Positions 1 to 10,031 of a stretch of DNA of 64,000 nucleotides are shown piece by piece. Positions within the stretch are counted from its first letter, which is position 1; each line of letters opens with the position of its first letter. The DNA lies in the NCBI RefSeq assembly GCF_017696075.1, contig NZ_JAAORI010000006.1, positions 124,001-188,000 on the forward strand, read 5' to 3'. The notes under the pieces are model-generated. The model saw only the letters and a list, made by a program, of their open reading frames with translations, was not told where the DNA came from and searched no databases. The stretch is from Prochlorococcus marinus XMU1411 (GTDB taxonomy: Bacteria > Cyanobacteriota > Cyanobacteriia > PCC-6307 > Cyanobiaceae). A program made the translations under genes and the position numbers.

Positions 1-930
1 ATTATTCCAGTAACTAATAGAGCAGCAAAATTAGGAGATATTGCTGTAGTTAGTTTCAAAGGAAAATATAAAGATTCTGGCAAAGAGATTGATGGTGGGA
101 CAAGTGAATCAATGGATCTTGAGTTAGAAAAGAACAAAATGATTCCCGGTTTCGTTGAGGGAATCGTAAAGATGAAAATTGGTGATAGTAAAACACTTAA
201 CCTTAAATTTCCTGAAGATTATTCTCATGAGGATTCAAGAGGCAAAGAGGCGATCTTTGAAGTCAATCTTAAGGATCTTAAAGAAAAAGAATTACCTGAA
301 CTTAATGACGATTTTGCAAAACAGTCTGGTAACAAAGAATCATTAAAAGAGCTAAAGAAAGATATTGAAAAGCAACTTAAAGACAATTTTGAAAAAACTC
401 AAAAAGATATCAAAATTGAAGCTTTATTAGATGCCTTAACAAACGAATTGGTTACTGAAATTCCAAAATCTATGATTGATATAGAAGTGAGAAACAATAT
501 TGAACAAACTGCTCAAAGATTTGCTCAACAAGGTCTTGATGTTAAATCTACTTTTACTCCGGAATTAGTGAAGTCATTAGCTGAGTCCACAAGGCCTCAG
601 GCTGAAAAAAATGTGCAAAGAAATTTAGCTCTTAAAGCATTAGCAGAAAAAGAAAACATAAAAGTTGAGAAAGATGAAATTGATTTAAAAATGAAAGATT
701 ATGAAGATGAAATCTCTAAATCTTCAAAACAAATAGATATTAAAAAATTGATAGAAGTAATAAGTAACGATTTACTCAAAGAAAAATTAATAATTTGGCT
801 TGAAGAAAATTCCACAGTAAAAGAGAAAAGTACAAAAACTTCTAAAGCTATCAAAACCACAAAAACTGCGACAAAAGCTACAAAAGCATCAAAAGCGACA
901 AAAACTCAAAATAAAAAAGAAAAAAAATAA
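1..930 (+). CDS. tig: Trigger factor, 3' part (5' end outside window)
   Basis: Ribosome-associated peptidyl-prolyl isomerase and chaperone that receives nascent chains at the tunnel exit. The reading frame is open from base 1, ahead of the first ATG at 112, so the gene begins upstream of the window and 309 residues are visible. The visible part starts inside the FKBP-like PPIase domain (GDIAVVSFKG, later FPEDYSHEDSRGKEAIFEV) and continues into the helical C-terminal chaperone region. The last 35-40 residues are an unusual tail made almost only of Lys, Thr, Ala and Ser. It lies just upstream of clpP and clpX in the same direction, the classic tig-clpP-clpX order linking folding and proteolysis. 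Confidence 0.95.
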   Translation: MIPVTNRAAKLGDIAVVSFKGKYKDSGKEIDGGTSESMDLELEKNKMIPGFVEGIVKMKIGDSKTLNLKFPEDYSHEDSRGKEAIFEVNLKDLKEKELPELNDDFAKQSGNKESLKELKKDIEKQLKDNFEKTQKDIKIEALLDALTNELVTEIPKSMIDIEVRNNIEQTAQRFAQQGLDVKSTFTPELVKSLAESTRPQAEKNVQRNLALKALAEKENIKVEKDEIDLKMKDYEDEISKSSKQIDIKKLIEVISNDLLKEKLIIWLEENSTVKEKSTKTSKAIKTTKTATKATKASKATKTQNKKEKK

Positions 931-995
931 TTTATGAAATTTCCTACTAATTAAACAAAAACCCCTTAAATTATCTATAAGACGAAAATTATTTT

Positions 996-1640
996 GTGAA
1001 CTCAGAAAAAAAACATTTAATCCAAAGCTCAATAAGTTCTTACGAAAGTATTAATAAAACTGGTGCCGCTGTGCCTACCGTTATAGAACAATCTGGCAGA
1101 GGAGAAAGAGCTTTTGATATTTATTCAAGACTATTAAGGGAGAGAATAATTTTTTTAGGTACTGGAATTAATGATCAAGTATCTGACTCTCTCGTTGCAC
1201 AATTATTATTTCTTGAAGCTGAAGATCCTGAAAAAGACATACAAATATATATCAATTCTCCAGGAGGCTCAGTAACTGCAGGAATGGCTATATACGATAC
1301 AATGCAACAAATATCCCCTGATGTAGTAACAATATGCTTTGGGGTAGCTGCAAGTATGGGGGCATTTCTACTTTCTGGAGGAGCACAGGGAAAAAGATTA
1401 GCTTTGCCTAATTCTAGAATAATGATTCATCAGCCTCTTGGAGGTGCTCAGGGTCAAGCAGTAGAAATTGAAATTCAAGCTAAAGAAATACTTTTTCTAA
1501 AAAAAACATTAAACTCGCTTTTAGCAGAACATACTGGACAACCTTTAGAAAAAATTAATGAAGATACAGAAAGAGATTACTTCTTATCTCCTTCAGAAGC
1601 AGTCGAATATGGATTAATCGATAAAGTTATCAAAAAGTGA
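996..1640 (+). CDS. clpP: ATP-dependent Clp protease proteolytic subunit
   Basis: Serine peptidase that forms a double heptameric chamber and degrades substrates fed by ClpX. 214 residues, the normal size. The catalytic triad is complete: Ser120 in [10 protein letters not shown], His145 in [10 protein letters not shown] and Asp194 in TERDYFL. The start is a GTG; no ATG lies nearby and the frame begins 65 bases after the trigger factor stop. Cyanobacteria carry several ClpP paralogs; its position directly before clpX suggests that this is the ClpX partner (inference). The 105 bases up to clpX leave room for a separate clpX promoter or for cotranscription. Confidence 0.97.
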   Translation: MNSEKKHLIQSSISSYESINKTGAAVPTVIEQSGRGERAFDIYSRLLRERIIFLGTGINDQVSDSLVAQLLFLEAEDPEKDIQIYINSPGGSVTAGMAIYDTMQQISPDVVTICFGVAASMGAFLLSGGAQGKRLALPNSRIMIHQPLGGAQGQAVEIEIQAKEILFLKKTLNSLLAEHTGQPLEKINEDTERDYFLSPSEAVEYGLIDKVIKK

Positions 1641-1745
1641 CAAGGGGCATTGAATTTTTAAGAATATGATGACGAATCGATATTTATGAGCAATGCTAGT
1701 GAATAGGGAATATTCAACACCTTTCACATTAAAACTTGATAATCG

Positions 1746-3113
1746 ATGGCTAAATTCGACGCCCATCTTAAATGTTCATTTTGCGGGAAATCACAAGACC
1801 AAGTCAGAAAGCTTATAGCTGGTCCTGGTGTCTATATCTGTGATGAGTGCATAGACCTTTGTAATGAAATTCTTGATGAAGAACTACTTGATAATCAAAC
1901 GAACACAAACAACTCTCCGTACGTAAAAAAGAAATTACCAACTGAAAATCCAAAAAAATCTATTCCTTTAGAATTAACCTCAATCCCTAAGCCATTAGAA
2001 ATAAAAAGTTTTTTAGATAATCAAGTTGTTGGACAAGAATCTGCAAAAAAAATATTATCAGTAGCCGTATACAACCACTACAAAAGATTAGCTTGGAAAG
2101 TTAAAGAGGAAAGTAAAAATAGTAATTCAACAGATTCACAAGCAACGAAATTACAAAAATCAAATATTTTACTCATCGGCCCTACTGGAAGTGGAAAAAC
2201 ACTATTAGCTCAAACTTTAGCTGAGTTTCTTGATGTTCCTTTTGCAGTAGCAGATGCAACGACTTTGACAGAAGCTGGATATGTTGGGGAAGATGTTGAA
2301 AACATACTTTTAAGACTTTTACAAAAATCTGAAATGAATGTAGAACTAGCTCAAAAAGGAATTATTTACATAGATGAAATAGATAAAATTGCAAGAAAAA
2401 GCGAGAATCCTTCAATTACTAGAGATGTCTCTGGTGAAGGAGTACAGCAAGCATTATTAAAAATGCTTGAAGGAACAATAGCTAATGTTCCACCTCAGGG
2501 CGGCAGAAAACATCCTTATCATGACTGTATACAAATTGACACGAGTCAAATTTTATTTATCTGCGGAGGAGCCTTTATAGGTTTAGAGGATATCGTTCAA
2601 AAGCGTATGGGCAAACACTCCATAGGATTTACCACTAATTCAGATCAAAACAAAGTTAATACCAAAAAAATAGAAGATTCAAGAGATGCTCTAAAAAATT
2701 TAGAGCTAGATGATTTAGTTAAATATGGACTGATTCCAGAATTTATTGGAAGAATCCCAGTTTGCGCTGTATTAGATCGTCTGACAAAAGAAACTTTAGA
2801 ATCTATTCTGACTCAACCAAGAGATGCCCTAGTAAAGCAATTCAAAACTTTATTAAGTATGGATAATGTTGAATTAAAATTTGAGCCAGATTCTGTTGAG
2901 GCAATAGCTGATGAAGCATTTAAAAGAAAAACAGGTGCAAGGGCATTAAGATCAATAATTGAGGAACTAATGCTTGACATAATGTATACACTCCCTTCAG
3001 AACAAAATGTAAAAGAATTCACAATTACCAAAAATATGGTGGATAAATTATTCTCATCTAAAATTGTTAAACTACCTTCAGGATCAAAAAGAATCATTAA
3101 AGAGTCTGCCTAA
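1746..3113 (+). CDS. clpX: Clp protease ATP-binding subunit ClpX
   Basis: AAA+ unfoldase that recognises tagged substrates and threads them into ClpP. 455 residues. The N-terminal zinc-binding domain has Cys10, Cys13, Cys32 and Cys35. Walker A is GPTGSGKT (about 145-152) and Walker [11 protein letters not shown] (about 206-215). The IGF tripeptide in GKHSIGF, the loop that docks on ClpP, is present, so this unfoldase should work with ClpP. Residues around 120-140 (Asn/Ser-rich) form a variable insert before Walker A. It follows clpP on the same strand and dnaX follows 58 bases later. Confidence 0.97.
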   Translation: MAKFDAHLKCSFCGKSQDQVRKLIAGPGVYICDECIDLCNEILDEELLDNQTNTNNSPYVKKKLPTENPKKSIPLELTSIPKPLEIKSFLDNQVVGQESAKKILSVAVYNHYKRLAWKVKEESKNSNSTDSQATKLQKSNILLIGPTGSGKTLLAQTLAEFLDVPFAVADATTLTEAGYVGEDVENILLRLLQKSEMNVELAQKGIIYIDEIDKIARKSENPSITRDVSGEGVQQALLKMLEGTIANVPPQGGRKHPYHDCIQIDTSQILFICGGAFIGLEDIVQKRMGKHSIGFTTNSDQNKVNTKKIEDSRDALKNLELDDLVKYGLIPEFIGRIPVCAVLDRLTKETLESILTQPRDALVKQFKTLLSMDNVELKFEPDSVEAIADEAFKRKTGARALRSIIEELMLDIMYTLPSEQNVKEFTITKNMVDKLFSSKIVKLPSGSKRIIKESA

Positions 3114-3171
3114 ACATTAGAGTTTAATAGTTGTAACTAAATCCTTAACTATTCTAATTTATGAAGAATAA

Positions 3172-4935
3172 ATGCCAAATATACATAAGCCTTTTCATCA
3201 AAAATATAGACCAAACAACTTAGACGAACTGGTTGGGCAAAAATTTATATCCATTACACTCAAACAAGCACTATTAACAAAAAAAATTGCTCCTGCATAT
3301 CTTTTTAATGGCCCAAGAGGCACTGGAAAAACATCAAGTGCAAGAATATTTGCAAAATCTCTAAATTGCCAGTCATTCGAGCAACCTACGACAACTCCTT
3401 GTTGTAAATGTGACTTATGTAGACAAATTACAGATGGGGCCGCTTTAGATATTATCGAGATTGATGCAGCATCAAATACAGGAGTAGAAAATATAAGAGA
3501 AATTATAGAAAGAGCGAGATTTGCACCTACTCAAGCGAGATGGAAAGTATACGTTATTGATGAATGTCATATGCTTTCAACGGCAGCTTCAAATGCTTTA
3601 CTAAAAACTATTGAAGAACCGCCCTCAAGAGTTGTATTTATCCTTGCGACCACAAATCCTGAGAGAGTATTAAATACAATAAAAAGTAGATGCCAAAAGT
3701 TTGATTTTAGAAGAATAAGCCCTAGTGATATTTTTCAACATTTATCAGAAATCGCGGAAAAAGAATCTATTGAATACGAAGTTCAGGCGTTAAAAATGAT
3801 TGCAAAAAGATCTAATGGAGGTATGAGAGATGCACAAAGCCTCCTTGAACAATTGAATCTTTTACCAGAAGGGATAACAATTAATAATATCCAGAACCTC
3901 CTAGGAGAAGTATCAGAAAGTGAATTAACAAATCTGATCAAATCATTGGCTGAGAATAATCCAGAGTCATTAATTATCACATGCAACAAATTATATGATG
4001 CCGGAAACGAACCTCTTCAAATAATTATCGGACTATTTAATATAACAAGAGATCTACTATTACACACTACAAATAATAAATATTCAGATCTTTACTATAC
4101 ATCTGATGAATTTCGAGATGAATTGAATAAACTCTCAAAAACAATAAATAAATCTACAATAATTAATTGGCATAATAATCTGAGAAATATTGAATATCAA
4201 ATCAAAACAAGTGATAACCCAAGGCTTTGGTTTGAAATACATTTAACTGGCCTTCTAGGTAACCAAGAGATAAATAGTTTTGAAAATAAGCAAGAAAGTA
4301 AAAATAATATGCATGAGGTAAAGCATGAAAGTAGAAAAAACATTGCAAGTTTTAATAAAGAAAATATTTCTAATGCAATTCAAAAACCAAGTATCAAAAA
4401 AGAGATAACTCGAGAGGAATTGATCGAAAAAAAAGACGGAAAATTAGAAAAATTTGAAGTTCTTGAAAAAGAAAGTATTGAAGATATTTCTGAAAATAAT
4501 CAAAATTATCCTGAATCAAATAATTTAAAAGATAAATGGGAATTAATTCTTTCTAAAGTAGAGTTACCATCAACCAGAATGTTACTTTCGCAACAAGCCG
4601 AACTTGAAAGTATTGATTCGGAAAAAATCACAATTGCATTATCTCCGAACTGGGAAAATATGATAAAAAGCAGAAAAGTGATAATTGAAAATACTGTAAA
4701 AAAGATATTTGGAAATGGAATAATACTTAATTTTTCAACCAAACAATTAAATAAAAGTAACCAAACAAAGACTCCAGAAATAATCAAAAATGAAGTAAAG
4801 AATTTGAAAACAAGAAACAAAATAGAAACAAAAACTAATTCTTCAACAAAAATATCTAACGAGGAAACTTATGATGATAGTTCAAAAAACTTAGCAAATT
4901 TCTTTAATGGAGAAATTATAGACCTTGATGAATAA
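3172..4935 (+). CDS. dnaX: DNA polymerase III subunit gamma/tau
   Basis: Clamp-loader ATPase of the replicative polymerase. 587 residues. Walker A GPRGTGKT lies at about 47-54, the zinc module uses Cys66, Cys77, Cys80 and Cys83, Walker B is DECH (130-133), and the SRC motif is at 172-174. The N-terminal 360 residues are the conserved AAA+ and collar part; residues 365-450 are a low-complexity Lys/Glu/Asn linker; the C-terminal part is tau-like. No intein interrupts the gene. The stop lies one base from the stop of the convergent glycosyltransferase gene, so the two transcripts must meet there. Confidence 0.95.
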   Translation: MPNIHKPFHQKYRPNNLDELVGQKFISITLKQALLTKKIAPAYLFNGPRGTGKTSSARIFAKSLNCQSFEQPTTTPCCKCDLCRQITDGAALDIIEIDAASNTGVENIREIIERARFAPTQARWKVYVIDECHMLSTAASNALLKTIEEPPSRVVFILATTNPERVLNTIKSRCQKFDFRRISPSDIFQHLSEIAEKESIEYEVQALKMIAKRSNGGMRDAQSLLEQLNLLPEGITINNIQNLLGEVSESELTNLIKSLAENNPESLIITCNKLYDAGNEPLQIIIGLFNITRDLLLHTTNNKYSDLYYTSDEFRDELNKLSKTINKSTIINWHNNLRNIEYQIKTSDNPRLWFEIHLTGLLGNQEINSFENKQESKNNMHEVKHESRKNIASFNKENISNAIQKPSIKKEITREELIEKKDGKLEKFEVLEKESIEDISENNQNYPESNNLKDKWELILSKVELPSTRMLLSQQAELESIDSEKITIALSPNWENMIKSRKVIIENTVKKIFGNGIILNFSTKQLNKSNQTKTPEIIKNEVKNLKTRNKIETKTNSSTKISNEETYDDSSKNLANFFNGEIIDLDE

Positions 4936-4936
4936 A

Positions 4937-6238
4937 TTAAACTCCAGTATGAAGAGTTTTTCTCCAGAGTATCTTTTTGGGAAAAATAGACATCTTTATT
5001 GTTACCCAAGGGATGACTAAAAACCAATGTGATAAATAAAAAACTGATACAAATACCATCAAAAAATTTCTTTTTTTCAATACAGGGACTTCGCTTTTAC
5101 AAGAAGAACCGTACCAAAAAGCAATTCCAGATAACGTAAAAGCTGTTAATGAAATAGGCCAGTAAATTGGTGAATCTAATAAAGCAATACTGAAAACTAA
5201 ATCAAAAATAGAAATGATTGGTAGTGCATATTGCAAGATAAAAAAGTAAGTTAAATCAAATTTCTGCAAATAATCAATTTTATTAGTGAATAATTGATCT
5301 CCATAATCAAAGAATCTTTGCAAACCCCCCTCTGCCCATCTTTGTCTTTGCGCTAATAAAGCATTTAAATTCTCAACTGCCTCCTCCATGACTGGAGGAT
5401 CCCATAAGATTCCAATTCTAGATTTTGATAATAATAATCTTAAACTCAAATCAAGATCATCTGTAACTGTATCTTCATTAAAAGAACCACATGCCAATAA
5501 TGTTTCTTTCTTAATTAATTGGCCATTTCCCCTTAATTCAGAAACTCCAGCAACTGATAATCTTCCATATTGAAAGATTGCATCCATAGCCATCTCCATT
5601 GACTGACAAGAAGTTAAAAAATTCTTACTTTCATTAGTTACTGATTTTCTTAGTTGAACTGCAGACCAATCACCCTCTTTTACAAAACTAAATAACCTTA
5701 TCAAAGAATCTTGTTTTAATTCAGCATCAGCATCCAAAACTAATAACCATTCCCCATAAGTAAATTTCAAGGCATAATTCAAAGCTCCTGACTTTCCTCC
5801 TCCTGCATTTGGAGAACGAGTTACGACTTTTAACTGGTCATATTGTCTAGATAATCGATCTAAAATTAAAGGCGTCTTATCAGAACTGCCATCATCGATT
5901 ATGTAAATATTTAATTTATTTGTTGGATAATCTAAACTAAATAATCTTTCAACTAGTCTTGCTATAACATTCTCCTCATCTCTTGCTGCGACTAAAATAT
6001 CAAGCACAGGTAACTCTTTATTGCTAAGTCTTCTGCTTACAGTATTTAAAAGGTAGTTCCTTTTAAAATTTCTAGAAATAACTATTAATCCATAGAGAAC
6101 AATCACAAAGGAAAGCGTCAATATAAGGTAAAAGAAACTTGCGATATTGTAAGCATGAGGAATAAAAGCTACTAAAAAACAAGCACCAAGAAATATAAAC
6201 GACTTTAATCTTCGATTTTTATAAAAACCCTTACTCAT
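4937..6238 (-). CDS. Membrane glycosyltransferase family 2 (cellulose-synthase-like)
   Basis: Predicted inverting, membrane-embedded sugar transferase using a nucleotide-sugar donor. 433 residues. Two hydrophobic segments near the N terminus (about 15-55) precede a cytosolic GT-A domain with DDGSSD (115-120), DADAE (169-173), the TDDLDL acidic motif (259-264) and QRQRW (297-301). The last is the Q-x-x-RW motif of processive transferases such as cellulose, hyaluronan and poly-GlcNAc synthases. Further membrane segments follow at about 330-420. The polymer made cannot be told from sequence. It lies 27 bases downstream of the SpoIID-like gene on the same strand, which suggests an envelope or polysaccharide role. 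Confidence 0.85.
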   Translation of the reverse strand: MSKGFYKNRRLKSFIFLGACFLVAFIPHAYNIASFFYLILTLSFVIVLYGLIVISRNFKRNYLLNTVSRRLSNKELPVLDILVAARDEENVIARLVERLFSLDYPTNKLNIYIIDDGSSDKTPLILDRLSRQYDQLKVVTRSPNAGGGKSGALNYALKFTYGEWLLVLDADAELKQDSLIRLFSFVKEGDWSAVQLRKSVTNESKNFLTSCQSMEMAMDAIFQYGRLSVAGVSELRGNGQLIKKETLLACGSFNEDTVTDDLDLSLRLLLSKSRIGILWDPPVMEEAVENLNALLAQRQRWAEGGLQRFFDYGDQLFTNKIDYLQKFDLTYFFILQYALPIISIFDLVFSIALLDSPIYWPISLTAFTLSGIAFWYGSSCKSEVPVLKKRNFLMVFVSVFYLSHWFLVIPWVTIKMSIFPKKILWRKTLHTGV

Positions 6239-6265
6239 AAAAGTAAATTTTTAATTACTTAACTT

Positions 6266-7804
6266 TCATTGAGACAATATCTCAATTTTTTTTAGTTTTG
6301 CATCTCGATAGTAATGATTCAATATTTGTTCATAAGAGAAACCTAATTTAGCCATTTCAATTGCTCCTGACTGAGATAAACCTACACCATGACCGAAGCC
6401 TCCTCCTCTCAAAAGCCATAAATCATCATTTAATTTATTAATAGTAAACAAATTACTAGGTATAAAATTTAATACCCGTCGAATATCATCTTTAACAAGA
6501 ACAATAGATTTATTACTTTTGTCCGTTTGTATTTCTAATTTTGTCACTCTGCCACTAGACCCACGTTCAATAGAATTTAAATTCAAAACATCTTCATTAA
6601 TATTTATAAGTTTGTTTTTAATTAACTTTTCTTTAATTTCAAGACTAGAAATTTTCTTATTCCATCGAAACAGAGAATGATTACTCCCATAAAACTGTTC
6701 TTTATCAAAATCTAAAAAATTATTTAAATCAGATTCATTTGTAATTGGAAGTTTAAAATTTTTATTTAATGTTTTAGAACCATCAATGATTGAATTGAAA
6801 TAAGAATAATCTTGAATTTGCCAAGATTCTCCTGCAGTAGCTGATATACCTCCATTAGAACCATGGTAAAAAGCATTTATTGGTTTATTTCCATAAGTTA
6901 GGATTAAATGTGAAGTTGCTTCTATAGCTTGTTGTACTTTTTTGTTTGTAATCTTAGGAGGCTTATAAACTTGACATTGAGTGGTTATACATAAATGATA
7001 TTTATCCATATTAAATCTATCAGAATTAAAAATTCCCCAAGTTCTTGCTATGACTGCTTGTGCCTTGAGTGCCTCTAAAGGAGAATTAGGTCCAATTTCG
7101 TATGGCAAAACACCTGCCAAATAGTCGTCAAATTCAATTTTTTGAACTAATGTCCAAGTTCCATATAAATCTTTTAATAAATAAAAATTTTTACCAAAAT
7201 TGACACCATTTATTTCTATTTCCTCTTGAGCATAAATATATATAGGTCCCTCTAGTTTTATAACACTATATTCACTTCTAAGAACAGGAGTAATTTGAAA
7301 ATTTTTTATTTTTCTGAAAATCTTATTTTTCAATTCAAACTCTGGAAGATCAGCTTCAAATGGAATCCATACTTCCCAATTTTTAGGGTAAGCAACAGTC
7401 GTCTCAAATCCTTTATCTTTAAGTTTCTCTGCTTGTTTTTTTGCTGATTCATAGCTAGCAAAAGGACCAAAAACAATTCTTTCGATTGTTTTTGGATTTT
7501 TGATGGGTATATCCACCCAGCTGATATTAATCTGTTTTGATTTATGTTTAATACCGTTGGACGATATCAGGTTTAAAAAACCTTTATCAGTGATAAAGTT
7601 GATATTCTTTTTTTTTGAAAAACTGTCATTCTCCCCACCTAGATATTGCTTTAAACCAATTAAAAATTTTCCTTTTTTAATTTCATTATTGAGTTCATCC
7701 TTTAGCAATTCTTCTGCTACTAAAGAAGAATTATATTTAGTATTAATAGTTAAAAGAAAAATAAAACCTAAAAATAAGTTTAAAAAGGCAAATTTAGCTT
7801 TCAT
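6266..7804 (-). CDS. SpoIID/LytB domain protein with SPOR-like repeat
   Basis: Likely cell-wall enzyme or wall-associated factor. 512 residues, with an N-terminal hydrophobic signal segment (about 5-25). A SPOR-like peptidoglycan-binding module appears near 105-150 (VFGPFASYESAKKQAEKL). The SpoIID domain follows: DDYLAGVLPYEIG, then ALKAQAVIARTW, then AFYHGSNGG, and near the end GGGFGHGVGLSQSGA. In spore formers SpoIID is a lytic transglycosylase for denuded glycan; cyanobacteria carry it without sporulating, so its role here is probably wall remodelling (inference). It is divergent from rpmI with a 91-base shared upstream region, and upstream of the GT2 gene. Confidence 0.85.
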   Translation of the reverse strand: MKAKFAFLNLFLGFIFLLTINTKYNSSLVAEELLKDELNNEIKKGKFLIGLKQYLGGENDSFSKKKNINFITDKGFLNLISSNGIKHKSKQINISWVDIPIKNPKTIERIVFGPFASYESAKKQAEKLKDKGFETTVAYPKNWEVWIPFEADLPEFELKNKIFRKIKNFQITPVLRSEYSVIKLEGPIYIYAQEEIEINGVNFGKNFYLLKDLYGTWTLVQKIEFDDYLAGVLPYEIGPNSPLEALKAQAVIARTWGIFNSDRFNMDKYHLCITTQCQVYKPPKITNKKVQQAIEATSHLILTYGNKPINAFYHGSNGGISATAGESWQIQDYSYFNSIIDGSKTLNKNFKLPITNESDLNNFLDFDKEQFYGSNHSLFRWNKKISSLEIKEKLIKNKLININEDVLNLNSIERGSSGRVTKLEIQTDKSNKSIVLVKDDIRRVLNFIPSNLFTINKLNDDLWLLRGGGFGHGVGLSQSGAIEMAKLGFSYEQILNHYYRDAKLKKIEILSQ

Positions 7805-7895
7805 AAGTTAGAAATTTCCTTTTCAATTAAAAACTTTAATTTGCACCAATGCATATAAAGGTTTAGATTATCCTAATTAAACACATTTGACTTAA

Positions 7896-8093
7896 ATGTC
7901 TAAACTAAAAACTCGTAAATCAGCTGCCAAAAGATTTAAAGCTACTGCGACGGGTAAATTTATGAGAAGAAGAGCTTTCCATAATCATTTACTTGATCAT
8001 AAAAGCTCCAAATTAAAAAGACATCTATCAACAAAAGCCGTAGTTGATGAAAGAGATGCTGATAATGTAAGATTGATGATTCCATACGCATAA
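7896..8093 (+). CDS. rpmI: 50S ribosomal protein L35
   Basis: Small basic protein of the large ribosomal subunit. 65 residues, beginning with the typical [15 protein letters not shown] and carrying the family core [18 protein letters not shown]. Its usual partner rplT follows 28 bases downstream on the same strand. infC, which precedes this pair in many bacteria, is absent from this locus. Confidence 0.98.
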
Positions 8094-8121
8094 ATTTTTA
8101 ACCCATTTTCAATAAATATTC

Positions 8122-8469
8122 ATGGCACGCGTAAAAAGAGGCAACATAGCCAGAAAAAGAAGAAACAAAATCTTAAATCTTGCAAAAGGTTTCAGAGGAG
8201 GTAACAAAAATCTTTTCAGAACCGCAAATCAAAGAGTGATGAAGGCTCTTTGTAATGCTTACAGAGATAGAAGAAGAAGAAAAAGAGATTTTAGAAGACT
8301 TTGGATTTCTAGAATTAATGCATCGGCTAGGTTAAATGGCACCAACTATAGCAAGTTGATAAATGGCATGAAAAAATCAGAAATTATCATTAACAGGAAA
8401 ATGCTTGCACAATTAGCTTTAAACGACCCTAAGTGTTTTGAACAAATTATTTCTTCCATTAGTAATTAG
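8122..8469 (+). CDS. rplT: 50S ribosomal protein L20
   Basis: Early-assembly protein of the large subunit that binds 23S rRNA. 115 residues, the normal length. The family signature is clear: [33 protein letters not shown] and [17 protein letters not shown]. It forms an operon with rpmI. In E. coli and Bacillus L20 represses its own operon through a leader RNA; I could not identify an equivalent structure in the 91 bases before rpmI. Confidence 0.98.
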   Translation: MARVKRGNIARKRRNKILNLAKGFRGGNKNLFRTANQRVMKALCNAYRDRRRRKRDFRRLWISRINASARLNGTNYSKLINGMKKSEIIINRKMLAQLALNDPKCFEQIISSISN

Positions 8470-8505
8470 AAAAAAATAATATAATTTTAAAAGTAATTAT
8501 CAATA

Positions 8506-9063
8506 ATGGAAATATCTTCCTTTCAATCCTATTTAATAATTCTTTTTGTTGTATTAATAATAATTTCTATTTTTGTTTTCAGACAATTTCTAAAAACAAG
8601 AAGTGAAGAATTAAATTTAGTAAAATTCGAGCAAAAAGGTTTAGATTCTCTTACTCAAGCTACAGAACTATATGAATTTGGGTCTATTCAGATAAAAAAA
8701 AGATTATACACTGAAGCAACTAAAACTTTATTAAAAGCAATTGAAAATTATGAAAATGAACCTGATGAAGCCAAAGCGATAATAAATAATGCTTTGGGTT
8801 TTTCTTATGCTGCTCAAAATGAATTTAAAAAAGCAATTAAATATTATAATTTTGCAATAAAATCACTCCCAGAATATCCTATAGCTCTTAATAACCTCGC
8901 ATCGGCACAACAGCGTTTACTTGAATACGATTTGGCATATGCTACTTATCAAAAGGTTTTGGTTATAGATCCAAAAAATAAAACAGCAATTAAAAAAAGT
9001 AAGGAGTTAGAAAAAAGAAATAATTACAAACCTTATAAAGGTATTAAAGATAAGGGATTTTAA
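8506..9063 (+). CDS. Membrane-anchored tetratricopeptide repeat protein
   Basis: 185 residues. An N-terminal transmembrane helix (about 8-27, [20 protein letters not shown]) is followed by a helical repeat region with TPR-type spacing. The best unit is near 93-125 ([20 protein letters not shown], then [14 protein letters not shown]), followed by another at about 126-160 ([20 protein letters not shown], then a [11 protein letters not shown] end). It probably scaffolds a protein complex at the membrane; the partner is unknown. It lies 36 bases after rplT and 2 bases before thiG, so it is likely cotranscribed with thiG. Confidence 0.85.
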   Translation: MEISSFQSYLIILFVVLIIISIFVFRQFLKTRSEELNLVKFEQKGLDSLTQATELYEFGSIQIKKRLYTEATKTLLKAIENYENEPDEAKAIINNALGFSYAAQNEFKKAIKYYNFAIKSLPEYPIALNNLASAQQRLLEYDLAYATYQKVLVIDPKNKTAIKKSKELEKRNNYKPYKGIKDKGF

Positions 9064-9065
9064 AT

Positions 9066-9860
9066 ATGAAAGATGATTCATCTTTACTAATTGGAGGAAA
9101 ACAATTTTCCAGTAGATTAATGGTCGGTACTGGTAAATACAAATCTTCGCAAGATATGGTCGAGAGTTTGTCTAATTCAGAAACAGAAATCATAACCGTC
9201 GCTGTTCGAAGAATTAAAAATAATGAGACTGGAGAAAATTTGCTAGAAAAAATTAACTGGAAAAAATACTGGATGCTTCCTAATACAGCTGGTTGTGTTA
9301 ATGCCGATGAGGCAGTCAGAATAGCAATTTTAGGAAGAGAGCTTGCAAAATTGTCTGGTCAAGAAGAAAACAATTTTGTGAAGTTAGAAGTAATTCCTGA
9401 CAAAAAGTATTTACTACCAGATCCAATAGAAACCCTAAAAGCTGCTGAAGTCCTTACAAAAAAAGGTTTCGCTGTACTTCCATATATTAATGCTGATCCT
9501 ATTCTTGCAAAAAGATTAGAAGAAATAGGATGTGCAACTGTAATGCCTTTAGGCTCGCCTATTGGCTCCGGCCAAGGTTTATTAAATTTATCAAACATAG
9601 CGATAATTATTGAGAATGCAAAAGTGCCAGTAATAATTGACGCAGGAATTGGGGTACCTAGTGAAGCTTCTCAAGCGATGGAACTTGGCGCTGATGGTGT
9701 ATTAATAAATAGTGCAATAGCACAATCTGAGAATCCTCCTCTAATGGCTAAAGCTATAAATTATGGTGTGAAAGCTGGTAGGCAAGCTTTTCTTGCAGGA
9801 AGAATTAAAAAACAGGATATTGCAGTAGCAAGTTCACCGGAAAAAAACATATCTATCTAA
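9066..9860 (+). CDS. thiG: Thiazole synthase
   Basis: Makes the thiazole phosphate ring of thiamin from deoxyxylulose phosphate, dehydroglycine and ThiS thiocarboxylate. 264 residues. The TIM-barrel motifs are intact: LMVGTGKY near 19-25, LPNTAGC near 71-77, the Schiff-base lysine Lys106 in [23 protein letters not shown], and [12 protein letters not shown]. No TPP riboswitch-like leader lies upstream; the gene directly abuts the TPR protein gene. A short hairpin begins right after the stop. Confidence 0.96.
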   Translation: MKDDSSLLIGGKQFSSRLMVGTGKYKSSQDMVESLSNSETEIITVAVRRIKNNETGENLLEKINWKKYWMLPNTAGCVNADEAVRIAILGRELAKLSGQEENNFVKLEVIPDKKYLLPDPIETLKAAEVLTKKGFAVLPYINADPILAKRLEEIGCATVMPLGSPIGSGQGLLNLSNIAIIIENAKVPVIIDAGIGVPSEASQAMELGADGVLINSAIAQSENPPLMAKAINYGVKAGRQAFLAGRIKKQDIAVASSPEKNISI

Positions 9861-9883
9861 TGCTCCTAGTTGAGCAAATTTTA
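9861..9883 (+). terminator. Candidate terminator after thiG
   Basis: Starting at the base after the thiG stop codon, TGCTC (9861-9865) and GAGCA (9872-9876) can pair around a six-base loop, followed by AATTTT. The stem is only 5 bp, so this is a weak intrinsic terminator at best. It fits the end of an rpmI-rplT-TPR-thiG transcript. Confidence 0.4.
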
Positions 9884-9989
9884 AAAAAGAAAGTAAAAAT
9901 TCAGGATTTAGTTTTATTTATCGTATTAAGAAAGAAGATTTGAAACTATTTACGATGTTTTTTCGCAAATTGGAAGCACACTGTAGTAA

Positions 9990-10031
9990 TTTAATAAATA
10001 TATTATGAATCTATTAATTCTGGAGTTCTGA
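9990..10031 (+). promoter_or_regulatory. Candidate promoter and RBS of sqdB
   Basis: The 171-base spacer between thiG and sqdB holds no convincing gene. Near its end, TATTAT at 10001-10006 could be a -10 box. GGAG at 10022-10025 sits 6 bases before the GTG start at 10032 and supports that start as the true one. Confidence 0.4.

Noticed and set aside
9004-9070. TPP riboswitch before thiG
   Set aside because: thiG starts 2 bases after the upstream coding gene, leaving no leader.
9955-10008. Short ATG frame before sqdB (17 codons)
   Set aside because: Too short, no RBS, overlaps the probable sqdB promoter.
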